NCBI GenBank assembly: GCA_014379905.1
Contig: JACMKX010000004.1
Location: 1 to 64,000 of the forward strand
DNA: 64,000 nt
Direction of reading: 5' to 3'
From: Ferruginibacter sp.
GTDB taxonomy: Bacteria; Bacteroidota; Bacteroidia; Chitinophagales; Chitinophagaceae
Under the pieces are notes generated by a model that was given only the letters and a program-made list of their open reading frames with translations, ran no database searches and was not told the DNA's origin. This document shows positions 24,161 to 32,934 of the stretch, piece after piece. Numbering within the stretch: the first letter of the stretch is position 1; each line of letters starts with the position of its first letter. Position numbers and translations under genes: made by a program.

Positions 24161-25243
24161 TTATAAATATTTATCGCCTTTACTCCTCTTTATCTCTGCC
24201 ACGTATTCCTTTATCTCCTGCTCCTGGTCTTTTTTACAAATGAGTAAAACGTCTTTTGTATCTACAACAATAAAATCATCCAGTCCCTGTAGCACAATCA
24301 GTTTATCGTTATCGGCATGCACAACATTTTTTGTGGAGTCAAATACGATCACGTTGTCGCCGGCTACTGCATTATCCAGGTAATCTTTTTCAATGGTATC
24401 ATAAGCACTTTTCCAGGTTCCCAGGTCGCTCCAGCCGAAAGAGGCGGGAATTACATATACATTATCGGCCTTTTCCATAATGCCATAGTCGATAGAAATA
24501 TTTACACACTGCGGGTAAATCCTGTCAATGGCTTCCTGTTCCTGCGGGGTATTAAAACTGGCTCTTTCCGCATCAAATACTTCATGTATTTCCGGCAATA
24601 AATTTTCAAATGCTTTGATGATGTTTTTTACCTCCCACACAAAAATGCCGGCGTTCCATAAAAAATCTCCGCTGGCTATAAATGTTTTTGCCAGTTCCAG
24701 GTCAGGTTTTTCTGTAAAAGTTTTTACTTTATAAACATTCTCACTCACCGATAATGGTTCGTGTTGTATGTAACCATATCCTGTATTGGGATGGCCGGGT
24801 TTAATACCAAGCGTTATCAATGCTTTTATATGCGAGGTAAAATGTAAGGCATCTTTACAAATATTTTTAAAAGTATCTGCTTCAAGGATCAAATGATCGG
24901 CTGGAGCACATATTAGGTTTGCATTTGGATTTAACTCATGCAGTTTATAAGAAACATATGCAATACAGGGGGCTGTGTTTTTCCTGGAAGGCTCACATAA
25001 AATATTGGCTTTGTTCAATTGCGGTAATTGCTCTTCTACAATTTCCCGGTATTGTGCAGCTGTAACAATATAAATATTTTCTGCGGGGATAAATTTTGCA
25101 AAGCGGTCGTAAGTTGACTGTATCAACGTTCGCCCGGTGTGTAATATATCAAGGAATTGCTTGGGAAAATCTGTGCGGCTCATCGGCCAGAACCTGCTCC
25201 CAATTCCCCCGGCCATGATGGCTACGTAATGATTTTTATTCAT
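24161..25243 (-). CDS. manC: Mannose-1-phosphate guanylyltransferase
   Basis: 360 residues. Makes GDP-mannose from mannose-1-P and GTP in the cytoplasm, for surface polysaccharide. The N-terminal nucleotidyltransferase loop is IMAGGIGSRFWPMSRTDFPKQFL, followed by PSRKNTAPCIAY, APADHLIL, YGYIQ, FTEKPD, WNAGIFVW and FGWSDLGTW. The short form lacks the C-terminal phosphomannose isomerase domain of bifunctional ManC/AlgA. It sits 4 nt after an S41 peptidase gene and downstream of kdsD. Confidence 0.95.
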   Translation of the reverse strand: MNKNHYVAIMAGGIGSRFWPMSRTDFPKQFLDILHTGRTLIQSTYDRFAKFIPAENIYIVTAAQYREIVEEQLPQLNKANILCEPSRKNTAPCIAYVSYKLHELNPNANLICAPADHLILEADTFKNICKDALHFTSHIKALITLGIKPGHPNTGYGYIQHEPLSVSENVYKVKTFTEKPDLELAKTFIASGDFLWNAGIFVWEVKNIIKAFENLLPEIHEVFDAERASFNTPQEQEAIDRIYPQCVNISIDYGIMEKADNVYVIPASFGWSDLGTWKSAYDTIEKDYLDNAVAGDNVIVFDSTKNVVHADNDKLIVLQGLDDFIVVDTKDVLLICKKDQEQEIKEYVAEIKRSKGDKYL

Positions 25244-25247
25244 TTAA

Positions 25248-26726
25248 TTAGTTTGAATTTTTTCTTAATAAACTGTCCCTGATGAACATCAATTGCCTGT
25301 CTTCATTATTCCGGAAAGAAGAATAGGTATCAGCAATTTCAAAGTCGGGTACCAGCCCTGTGCCCCTGTTTTGTTTTTCTTTATATGTATAAACAAGGTG
25401 ACAATATGGAAAAACCAATTCTATTTTTGAATAAGGAAGCGTGTAACGCAGGTTAGTAAATCCATTGCCGGAGTAATTGCCCCCGGATGTTTCTTCACCA
25501 ACGACTTTACCGACCCCGGAATTTTTTACCATCACGCTAAAGTAAGAAGCAGCTGAAGTAACCCTTGAATTAGTGATCACATAAATATTTCCTTTAAAGG
25601 AATATTTATCAGGTGTCCATCTTCCTATCAGGGAGTCTTCCATTTTGTAAAAACCAGCGCTGGAGGTTCGGGAAAAATCAGTAGTAAGCTTTAGATTTAC
25701 CGTTTCCTTTTTATTTAAAGAAAAGCTGCTGGTCAAATAACCAGCCTGTTTAATGTACCTGATCTTTGTCTCAGCTTTCTCATACTCTTTAAAGGGTTCT
25801 TTACAGAGGTAGGAAAATAATAAAGAGGAGTTGTAAAGATCTCCGCCGGTATTTTCCCTGAGATCAATTATTAAAGAAGGTATATTTTTTTTATGGTACA
25901 ATAATTCAAAAGCGTTTTTACAAAAATTTTCAAAAGCGGTTTGTTTTTCAACGCCATCATAACTAAATGTTGCTACCCGTAAAAGAGCGTATTGCCTGTT
26001 TTCATTTATGTACAAATCGTAATCACATTCATCCCTGTCGTAATAGTAAATTTTCTCATCACGCCTGCTATACCATTCGTTCAAAGTTATAGGCTCGAGT
26101 GTAACCTGGCGCTCCAAACCCAGCGTATCTTTAATTGCCAGTTTGAATGAAGTTTGTTTACCATATGCATAAAAATAATTTATTGCAAGTGATTCTACAG
26201 CCAATTTACTTTGTGTTTTACGGTGTAGACCTTCAACCGATTCATATTTTGCTACCTGGCCTAATATTTCTGAAACAGGCCGCTCATTAATGGCTATAAT
26301 TTCTGTGCCCTGTACCAATTCATTGCCAGCTACGTTTACCAGGAGTTTGTTTTCTATAAGTTTTACCGGCAATGGAAAAAAGAAGGAGCGGTTCAGCAAG
26401 CTGTCGTAGGTTTCAGCTGGCATGCCCAGGTATGTATGCGAACAACCTATTTCATTGGTGATGAAATTATACTTTGAAAATAGTTCCCCTACCATTACTT
26501 CCGCGGTTATGGTTTTTTGCAAACTGTCGAGCAAATGATTTAGCTTTTTATCCGTTACATAAAGATTTAGAGAAGGGTGAGAAGATCTCAATATGGTACG
26601 AAATGTTTGAAATTCCTGAAGTGCTGTCTGCTGTTTTATTTTTTTTTGAAAAGGGTTACCGGCATCGGCATATTCACAACCAGTCAATAAAAAAATACTC
26701 CAACATATTATATAAACTTTGCCCAT
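25248..26726 (-). CDS. S41 family peptidase lipoprotein
   Basis: 492 residues. A lipoprotein signal ends in LLTGC (Cys17). An N-terminal helical region precedes a PDZ-like stretch (VNVAGNELVQGTEIIAINERPVSEIL) and then the tail-specific-protease core: SLIIDLRENTGGD, VITNSRVTSAASYF with the catalytic Ser, and VGKVVGEETSGGNYSGNG. The family degrades or processes exported proteins. It is placed between kdsD (8 nt upstream) and manC (4 nt downstream), so in an envelope-related operon. Confidence 0.9.
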   Translation of the reverse strand: MGKVYIICWSIFLLTGCEYADAGNPFQKKIKQQTALQEFQTFRTILRSSHPSLNLYVTDKKLNHLLDSLQKTITAEVMVGELFSKYNFITNEIGCSHTYLGMPAETYDSLLNRSFFFPLPVKLIENKLLVNVAGNELVQGTEIIAINERPVSEILGQVAKYESVEGLHRKTQSKLAVESLAINYFYAYGKQTSFKLAIKDTLGLERQVTLEPITLNEWYSRRDEKIYYYDRDECDYDLYINENRQYALLRVATFSYDGVEKQTAFENFCKNAFELLYHKKNIPSLIIDLRENTGGDLYNSSLLFSYLCKEPFKEYEKAETKIRYIKQAGYLTSSFSLNKKETVNLKLTTDFSRTSSAGFYKMEDSLIGRWTPDKYSFKGNIYVITNSRVTSAASYFSVMVKNSGVGKVVGEETSGGNYSGNGFTNLRYTLPYSKIELVFPYCHLVYTYKEKQNRGTGLVPDFEIADTYSSFRNNEDRQLMFIRDSLLRKNSN

Positions 26727-26734
26727 AGCTCCAC

Positions 26735-27700
26735 TTATATAATTCCTTCCTTCAAAAGGTCGTGTAAATGAATAATTCCTTCAAAGCGTCCGTCTTCTAC
26801 AACAACCAGCTGGCTTATACTGTTATCCTGCATTAATAATAACGCGTTTACAGCCAGTTCGCTTCCTGCAATTGTCTTAGGCTTTTTGCTCATAATGTCA
26901 CGGGCCGTAAGCTTTTCAAAAGAATCTGTTTTTTCCAGCATTCGTCTTAGGTCACCATCTGTAATGATGCCCATCACAATTTCATCATCCCCTGTTACAA
27001 CGGTAGCGCCCAATCGCTTTTTTGTTATCTCCATTATAACTTCTTTTAAAGAAGCCGTTAGCGACACACTCGGCTTTTCATTTTGCTTTGCCAGTTCCGC
27101 CACCCTTAAGTATAGTTTTTTCCCCAGCGCACCACCGGGGTGATATTTTGCAAAATCTGCCGATTTAAATTCTTTTGTTTCCATCAGGCAAATGGCCATC
27201 GCATCTCCCATTACCATTTGTGCAGTGGTGCTCGTGGTGGGAGCCAGGTTATTAGGACAGGCTTCCTGCGTAACTGTAGTATTGATAATAATATCCGCCT
27301 GTTGCGCCAGGTAACTGTTCAGCTTGCCCACCATTCCTATCAACGTATTTCCAAAACTTTTAACCAGGGGAGCCAATACTTTTATTTCGGCACTATCGCC
27401 ACTTTTGCTGATAACCATCACTATATCATCCGTTTGCACCATACCCAGGTCGCCATGTATAGCATCTGCAGCATGCATGAACAGAGCAGGAGTGCCTGTG
27501 CTGTTCATAGTAGCAACGATCTTTTGTGCAACAATAGCGCTTTTGCCAATGCCGCTTATTACCAGCCTGCCTCTGCTGGCTGCTATAAGTTGAACCGCTT
27601 TTTCAAAATCGGCATTAACAAAATCAGCCAATCCAGCTATGGAAGAAGCCTGCAACTCTATGCTACGCAATGCACCTGTTATAATGGAGTATTTATTCAT
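26735..27700 (-). CDS. kdsD: KpsF/GutQ family arabinose-5-phosphate isomerase
   Basis: 321 residues from ATG 27700; the longer frame to 27715 would need a TTG. Converts ribulose-5-P to arabinose-5-P, the first step of Kdo synthesis. A SIS domain (about 35-170: ISGIGKSAIVAQKIVATMNSTGTPALFMHAADAIHGDLGM) carries the GDLGM loop typical of KdsD, followed by a CBS pair (about 200-321: ITDGDLRRML, LLLMQDNSISQLVVVED). It heads the run kdsD - S41 - manC - aminotransferase - dehydrogenase. Confidence 0.95.
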   Translation of the reverse strand: MNKYSIITGALRSIELQASSIAGLADFVNADFEKAVQLIAASRGRLVISGIGKSAIVAQKIVATMNSTGTPALFMHAADAIHGDLGMVQTDDIVMVISKSGDSAEIKVLAPLVKSFGNTLIGMVGKLNSYLAQQADIIINTTVTQEACPNNLAPTTSTTAQMVMGDAMAICLMETKEFKSADFAKYHPGGALGKKLYLRVAELAKQNEKPSVSLTASLKEVIMEITKKRLGATVVTGDDEIVMGIITDGDLRRMLEKTDSFEKLTARDIMSKKPKTIAGSELAVNALLLMQDNSISQLVVVEDGRFEGIIHLHDLLKEGII

Positions 27701-27913
27701 TTTTTCCCGCCGCAAACCTACTTCAATTCAACCATAATGCAAAGAATTGTAAAGCGGGGAGAGCTTCGGGCAACAATAATTTGCCGTTGGTAAAAAATAA
27801 GTGAATTATCTGCTTTTTTGAGTATCTTAAAAGGACTGAAAGGATAAAAAAAATGTTAAGAAATTCCAAAGGCCTTAATTTGTTTGAGAGTGCAGGTGCT
27901 TTGAATTAACTTC

Positions 27914-27938
27914 GTTGCCCTTCCAAAAAAAGGGCAAC
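27914..27938 (+). promoter_or_regulatory. Hairpin in the recQ leader
   Basis: GTTGCCCTT (27914-27922) pairs with AAGGGCAAC (27930-27938) over a CCAAAAA loop. It ends one base before the ATG of a nine-codon frame that leads into recQ, so it could gate translation. Confidence 0.45.
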
Positions 27939-27939
27939 C

Positions 27940-27969
27940 ATGAAAGAACTATTTAACGAGAGAGCGTAA
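27940..27969 (+). CDS. Possible nine-residue leader peptide before recQ
   Basis: ATG 27940 opens a frame encoding MKELFNERA and stopping at TAA 27967-27969, three bases before the recQ ATG. The position directly after a hairpin and before recQ suggests translational coupling. There is no sequence family to compare with, and the frame could be accidental. Confidence 0.3.
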   Translation: MKELFNERA

Positions 27970-27972
27970 ATT

Positions 27973-30291
27973 ATGGCCACTACTAAAACTGCCCCCGGCA
28001 TATCAAAAAAAACTGCCGCAGCAAAACCCACCACAAAAAAAGTCCTGAAAGAAACCGGGATTAAAAAAACTGCTGCCTCCAATGCGACTATTAATATAAA
28101 CGGCCTGTCTGAACACCTGCAGGAGCAGTTTGGTTTTGATGGATTTAAAGGCCCGCAGGAAGCTATTATAAAATCCCTGCTTTCCGGTAAAGATACTTTT
28201 GTAATTATGCCAACCGGCGGAGGTAAAAGCCTTTGTTACCAGCTGCCCGCTGCCATCAGCGAAGGAGTGGCCATCATTGTATCGCCATTGATCGCCTTGA
28301 TGAAAAACCAGGTTGACCTGGTAAGAAGCTACAGCAGTAAGGACGATGTAGCCCATTTTTTAAACAGCACTTTAAATAAAGGACAACAAAAAGTTGTAAA
28401 AGATGACCTGACCAGTGGCCGCACCAAAATGTTGTACGTGGCACCGGAAACATTAACCAAGGAAGAAAATATTGAATTTTTCAGGGACCTGAAAGTATCG
28501 TTTTTTGCAGTGGATGAAGCGCACTGTATTTCAGAGTGGGGACATGATTTTCGTCCGGAATACCGCAGGCTGAAAGAGATGATGGATATGATCAATCCCG
28601 ATGTTCCCATTATTGCACTAACGGCAACGGCTACCCCAAAAGTGCAGAGCGATATTGTAAAAAACCTGGGGTTAAGAGAACCGGAGATATATATATCTTC
28701 TTTTAACAGGCCAAATCTTTCTTACGAAGTATTGCCCAAGGTTAACTTAGAGCAGACGAATAAAAGCATCGTGCGCTACATCCAGCTACATAAAAATAAG
28801 AGCGGTATTATTTATACCCTTAACCGTAAAACAACAGAAGAACTGGCGGCGATGTTAAATGCCAACGCTATTTCCGCAGTAGCCTATCATGCAGGGCTCG
28901 ATTCTAAATTGCGGGCCCACAGGCAGGACCAGTTTTTAAATGAGGATGTGCATGTAATAGTGGCTACTATTGCATTTGGAATGGGCATTGATAAACCCGA
29001 TGTTCGTTTTGTTATTCATTATAATATTCCTAAGTCTATAGAAAATTATTACCAGGAAACAGGCCGTGCAGGCCGTGATGGTATGGAAGGAAAATGTGTG
29101 CTCTACTATTCCCATAAAGATGTAAGTAAACTCGAGCACTTAATGCGCGACAAACCTTTAAGTGAGAGGGAAGTAGGCGCACAACTCATCAATGAAACGG
29201 TTTCCTATGCGGAGAGCAGTATCTGCCGCCGTAAAACATTGTTGTATTATTTTGGAGAGGATTACAATGACTCCAAAAGCTGCGGCCATTGCGACAACTG
29301 CCTGAATCCGAAAGAAAAAATTGAAGCAAAAGCAGAAGCCGTTACTGTTTTAAAAGCTATCAAAGGATTGGGTGAACAGTTTGCCATCGAATATGTGATG
29401 CTGATATTAACCGGCAAAGCAACACCCCAGGTAATGATGTTCCGTCATGAACAGTTAGATGTATTTGCCAGCGGGAAAGATAAGGATGTAAACTATTGGA
29501 GCAGCCTTATCCGCCAGATGTTGCTGGACGGGTTAATAGAAAAAGATATTGTAGAATATGGCGTATTGAAATTTACTAAAAAAGGTGACACGTTTCTTAA
29601 AAAACCCACCAGCTTTAAAATTGTACTCAACAATTTATTTGAAGATGCCAATGCAGATGATGAAGCTGCGGAAGCAGTAGCAGAAGGACCTGGTGTGGCA
29701 GACGAAAAATTATTGGAGATGCTGAAAAACCTTCGCAAAATAGTTGCAAAGGAAAAAAATCTTCCACCATTTGTTATCTTCCTGGAAAGTTCTTTAGAAG
29801 ATATGGCGACTATGTATCCTACCAGTATGACGGAACTGGAAAAGATCAGCGGTGTGAGCAAAGGAAAGTCGATCCGTTACGGGAAACCTTTTTTGGATAT
29901 TATTACAGCGTATGTGGAAGAAAATGACATTGTAAGACCCGATGATTTTGTAATGAAAACGGTGGCCAACCGCAACAACAACAAAATTTTCATCATTCAG
30001 AATGTAGATAAAAAAATTCCACTGGAAACCATTGCCAAAACAAAAGATCTGCGCATAGACGAGTTATTGGAAGAAATGGAAACCATTGTTGCCAGCGGAA
30101 CCAAACTCAATTTAAATTATGCCATTGATGAAATGGTAGATGAATACGACCAGGAAGAGATCATTGATTATTTTAAAAGCTGTGAAACATCCTCCCTCCA
30201 GGTAGCACAGGAAGAATTGGCTGAAAGCGGGTTTAACTGGGAACAGTTGAAGCTGATGCGGATCAAATTTTTGTGTGAGTATGGGAATTAG
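27973..30291 (+). CDS. recQ: ATP-dependent DNA helicase RecQ
   Basis: 772 residues, 3'-5' helicase for repair and recombination. An unusual Ala/Lys/Thr-rich extension occupies residues 1-40. The helicase core follows: PTGGGKS Walker A at 80-86, DEAHCISEWGHDFRP at about 181-195, ALTATATPKVQ, SFNRPNLSYEV and the motif V/VI GIDKPDVRFVIH...ETGRAGRDG. The RecQ zinc module is CRRKTLLYYFG followed by CGHCDNC. RQC and HRDC domains follow, with a long C-terminal helix-rich part. It is longer than E. coli RecQ (about 610) as usual in Bacteroidota. Confidence 0.97.
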   Translation: MATTKTAPGISKKTAAAKPTTKKVLKETGIKKTAASNATININGLSEHLQEQFGFDGFKGPQEAIIKSLLSGKDTFVIMPTGGGKSLCYQLPAAISEGVAIIVSPLIALMKNQVDLVRSYSSKDDVAHFLNSTLNKGQQKVVKDDLTSGRTKMLYVAPETLTKEENIEFFRDLKVSFFAVDEAHCISEWGHDFRPEYRRLKEMMDMINPDVPIIALTATATPKVQSDIVKNLGLREPEIYISSFNRPNLSYEVLPKVNLEQTNKSIVRYIQLHKNKSGIIYTLNRKTTEELAAMLNANAISAVAYHAGLDSKLRAHRQDQFLNEDVHVIVATIAFGMGIDKPDVRFVIHYNIPKSIENYYQETGRAGRDGMEGKCVLYYSHKDVSKLEHLMRDKPLSEREVGAQLINETVSYAESSICRRKTLLYYFGEDYNDSKSCGHCDNCLNPKEKIEAKAEAVTVLKAIKGLGEQFAIEYVMLILTGKATPQVMMFRHEQLDVFASGKDKDVNYWSSLIRQMLLDGLIEKDIVEYGVLKFTKKGDTFLKKPTSFKIVLNNLFEDANADDEAAEAVAEGPGVADEKLLEMLKNLRKIVAKEKNLPPFVIFLESSLEDMATMYPTSMTELEKISGVSKGKSIRYGKPFLDIITAYVEENDIVRPDDFVMKTVANRNNNKIFIIQNVDKKIPLETIAKTKDLRIDELLEEMETIVASGTKLNLNYAIDEMVDEYDQEEIIDYFKSCETSSLQVAQEELAESGFNWEQLKLMRIKFLCEYGN

Positions 30292-30463
30292 GTGAAGAGA
30301 TTTAAGATTAGTTAGGCAGCATTTGAATGGGTAGTTAAGGCTAAATAGTTAGCAGTAAACCCCCGCACTAAATGATCGATAAGTACCTAGCAAAAATTTC
30401 GATCTTACTAGTCTTTAATCAGCTAATCTTTAAAAAAAATAACCCATCAAATAATCTCAATCC

Positions 30464-30880
30464 TCACAACTTACACTCCTCACATAATCCAGTAACCACC
30501 ATAGCCGCCTGCGCAGGCGAAAAGCCTTGTGGTAGCTTTACTTCCGGCACCGTTACATCATCCAGGCAAAATGTTTTATCACATTTATTGCAAATAAAAT
30601 GCACATGGTTATCGTGGTGATGGCCTTGCTGGCAATTGTGTTTACAGAGCGCATATAAAATAGAATTGTCTGTTGTAGGGATCTGGTGAATGATTCCTTT
30701 CTCTACAAAAGTTTGCAGGGTACGGTAAACCGTTACCCGGTCAAATGCAGCATCGGTATTTTTTTCAATATCGGCATGTGCCAGCGCACCATCACTGTCG
30801 AAAAATAATTCCAGTATTTTTTTGCGGCTCTCCGTTACGCTAAGCCCGCTCTTTTTCAATATGTCGTTGTGTGCATTCAT
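30464..30880 (-). CDS. Fur family transcriptional regulator
   Basis: 138 residues. An N-terminal winged helix (LSVTESRKKILELF, HADIEKN, DRVTVYRTLQTFVEKGIIH) is followed by a dimer/metal domain with CNKC (97-100) and CEEC (133-136), the structural zinc site. A His-rich loop (GHHHDNHVH, about 86-94) suits the regulatory metal site. Whether it senses iron, zinc or peroxide cannot be decided. It starts 3 nt after the SCO gene and so is in one operon with it. Confidence 0.93.
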   Translation of the reverse strand: MNAHNDILKKSGLSVTESRKKILELFFDSDGALAHADIEKNTDAAFDRVTVYRTLQTFVEKGIIHQIPTTDNSILYALCKHNCQQGHHHDNHVHFICNKCDKTFCLDDVTVPEVKLPQGFSPAQAAMVVTGLCEECKL

Positions 30881-30883
30881 GTT

Positions 30884-31615
30884 TTAACCAGGGTTGTTAG
30901 TAAAGTTGCCCATGAATCTTTTTGGGGCCACTTTTTCTTTTAAAAGGCCTTTTATATCAACCATCAGTTTTTGCACTTCAGCTTCTTTTAACCCGTCATA
31001 AATGCCTCTTACCCGCCTGTATTTATCAACCAGTGCAAAAAACTGGGTATGTATAAATTCATCTTCAATTCTTTGAGTGCTGTCGGGTTTGCCATTGTCG
31101 ATTTTATAACCAAGGCGGGCCATATCGTATAATTCTCTTTTACCACCGGTTAAAAATTGCCAGTTGGGGTTGGTTACAGGTACCAAATCGCCGGAAGGTT
31201 GCGTACTTAGTTTATAAGAGCCATCGTCTTTTCTTAATAACATTCCATTGATGGTTTTTTGTTCGTATGCTTTCATCAGTGGAACACTATCCACTTCCGG
31301 CATGCAGGTGTGGGATAGGATCAAAAAATTTTGTTCATCTTTATATTGGTCAAAGATCCTGCGCATATTGGCGTTCATTTGTGGGCAAATACCCTGGCAG
31401 GTAGTAAAAAAATACTCTGCTACATATACTTTGCCGTCGGTATCTTTTTGACTAATTGTTTTTCCATCCTGGTTGGTAAAACTAAAAGCGGGTACTTCTT
31501 CGTTAATAACACCCAGTTTGGAGGCAGAGAAGTCGTAGTCGCTGAACACAAAAAAGTAAAAAACACCTAATAATACCGCAAAAAAACCGAGATAGATCCA
31601 AAGCTTATTTTTCAT
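30884..31615 (-). CDS. SCO1/SenC family copper-dependent protein
   Basis: 243 residues from ATG 31615; the longer frame adds 13 unlikely residues. An N-terminal anchor (about 5-24) precedes a periplasmic thioredoxin-like domain. Copper ligands are Cys73 and Cys77 in TTCQGICPQMN and a candidate His189 in DEFIHTQFF. The fold's PEVDSVPLMKAY and TGGKRELYDMARLGY match SCO proteins, which help assemble the Cu-A site of cytochrome oxidase. It is upstream of a Fur gene, and MerC is divergent. Confidence 0.92.
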   Translation of the reverse strand: MKNKLWIYLGFFAVLLGVFYFFVFSDYDFSASKLGVINEEVPAFSFTNQDGKTISQKDTDGKVYVAEYFFTTCQGICPQMNANMRRIFDQYKDEQNFLILSHTCMPEVDSVPLMKAYEQKTINGMLLRKDDGSYKLSTQPSGDLVPVTNPNWQFLTGGKRELYDMARLGYKIDNGKPDSTQRIEDEFIHTQFFALVDKYRRVRGIYDGLKEAEVQKLMVDIKGLLKEKVAPKRFMGNFTNNPG

Positions 31616-31694
31616 TCCAATGCCTGATTTACCGGCAAAGTTAAGCTTATACACGCAGCACTTAAAATGAAAGCCCGGGGTTAAATGTTAAAAC

Positions 31695-31725
31695 TTGCAA
31701 CAATAGTGCAAAAATATTATCTTTG
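31695..31725 (+). promoter_or_regulatory. Promoter of the MerC-like gene
   Basis: TTG at 31695-31697 and TATCTTTG at 31718-31725 are 20 bp apart. The merC ATG at 31734 is only 8 nt beyond the -7 box, predicting a leaderless or near-leaderless message. Confidence 0.55.
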
Positions 31726-31733
31726 CCCCCGGC

Positions 31734-32123
31734 ATGAATTTTAAGATTAATTGGGACGGATTAGGAATTATTACATCAGTAGCCTGTGCCATTCACTGCG
31801 CGCTATTACCATTGCTGGTTACCAGCCTGCCATTGTTTGGGATCAACATTATTCACAATACTGTTTTTGAGTGGAGCATGATCGGGCTTGCATTTATTGT
31901 TGGATCTTATTCCCTCTTTCACGGGTATAAAAAACATCACCGCAACCAGGTGCCCATTTTGTTATTTGGTATCGGGTTTGTTTTTTTAATAACCAAGCAA
32001 TTCTTTCATCAATATGAAACCTGGTTTTTAATGCCGGCACTTATTTTTATTGTTACAGCGCACTGGCGCAATTACAAGCTTTGCCATAAGAGCAGGTGCA
32101 GTTCCCCGCATCATACGCATTAA
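31734..32123 (+). CDS. MerC domain membrane protein
   Basis: 129 residues with four hydrophobic segments. The first contains the MerC-type metal-binding cysteines in VACAIHCALLPLL. The C-terminus is Cys/His-rich (LCHKSRCSSPHHTH). MerC proteins move mercury or, in chromosomal versions of Bacteroidota, probably another soft metal. No merA or merR is present, so mercury resistance as such is not implied. It is divergent from the SCO-Fur operon. Confidence 0.88.
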   Translation: MNFKINWDGLGIITSVACAIHCALLPLLVTSLPLFGINIIHNTVFEWSMIGLAFIVGSYSLFHGYKKHHRNQVPILLFGIGFVFLITKQFFHQYETWFLMPALIFIVTAHWRNYKLCHKSRCSSPHHTH

Positions 32124-32156
32124 TTTTGCTTAACTTGTAAAGCATAAATAAGTGGT

Positions 32157-32579
32157 ATGCGCATAATCATTATTCTCCTGTTTTGCATTGGTAGTTTTTC
32201 ATCTTTCGCACAGAATAAAGACGAACAGGCTATCCTCAATTCCATCCATATTCAAAAAACTGCCTGGAACAAAGGCGATATCGCTACGTTTATGGATACT
32301 TACTGGAAAAGTGATTCATTGATGTTCATTGGTAAATCAGGCGTAACGTATGGATGGCAGAACACACTGGATAATTATAAACGAAGTTATCCCGATACCA
32401 CATTCATGGGGAAATTAAACTTTGAAATATTGCACATTAAGCGATTGTCAGTTCTTTATTATTCAGTTGTTGGTAAATGGGAACTCACCCGGTCCATCGG
32501 TAACCTTAAAGGGCATTTTACTTTATTGTTTAAAAAAATCGGGAACAGGTGGCTGATTGTCAATGACCACAGTAGCTAA
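32157..32579 (+). CDS. Exported DUF4440/SnoaL-like (NTF2 fold) protein
   Basis: 140 residues. A signal peptide (MRIIIILLFCIGSFSSFAQ) is followed by one NTF2-like domain: ILNSIHIQKTAWNKGDIATFMDTYW, LMFIGKSGVTYGWQNTLDNYKRSYP, GHFTLLFKKIGNRWLIVNDHSS. It is periplasmic. Such domains bind small molecules or mediate dimerisation; no ligand is known. It starts 33 nt after merC on the same strand. Confidence 0.88.
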   Translation: MRIIIILLFCIGSFSSFAQNKDEQAILNSIHIQKTAWNKGDIATFMDTYWKSDSLMFIGKSGVTYGWQNTLDNYKRSYPDTTFMGKLNFEILHIKRLSVLYYSVVGKWELTRSIGNLKGHFTLLFKKIGNRWLIVNDHSS

Positions 32580-32800
32580 AGATATTTTTTCCATTTGCGA
32601 ATAATATGCCTGGCCAAAAATCCGAAAGCAACTAGGGAAACAATATAATAAACGATATTTTTCCAACCCGGACTGCCATCAAAAAAAGCATAGTTCCAAT
32701 ATATTCCCACGAGGATATTGGCTATCATCCAAATCAATAACAAGGCAATACTGTTTGCGATCAATACAAAAAATGCCCGTGTATCATCCTCCATCCCCAT
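32576..32800 (-). CDS. Small two-helix membrane protein, unknown
   Basis: 74 residues with two TM segments (about 10-32 and 46-66), a charged N-terminus (MGMEDDTRAFF) and a basic tail (RHIIRKWKKYL). It overlaps the convergent DUF4440 gene by 4 nt. Length, charge pattern and the positive-inside tail argue for a real gene; I remember similar short Bacteroidota proteins but no function. Confidence 0.65.
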   Translation of the reverse strand: MGMEDDTRAFFVLIANSIALLLIWMIANILVGIYWNYAFFDGSPGWKNIVYYIVSLVAFGFLARHIIRKWKKYL

Positions 32801-32934
32801 GATTATGTTTTTAAAGATTAGTTTATTAAAAATAATTAATTAGTAATTAGTGACTGGTAAAGTCAACATTTTGCCCAAAGAATTCATCTGTTAATAAGTA
32901 GCTAACCCTCACACTAACTACTAATCACCAATCC

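Noticed and set aside
31734-32123. Mercury resistance operon
   Set aside because: MerC-like protein only; merA, merR, merT and merP are absent.
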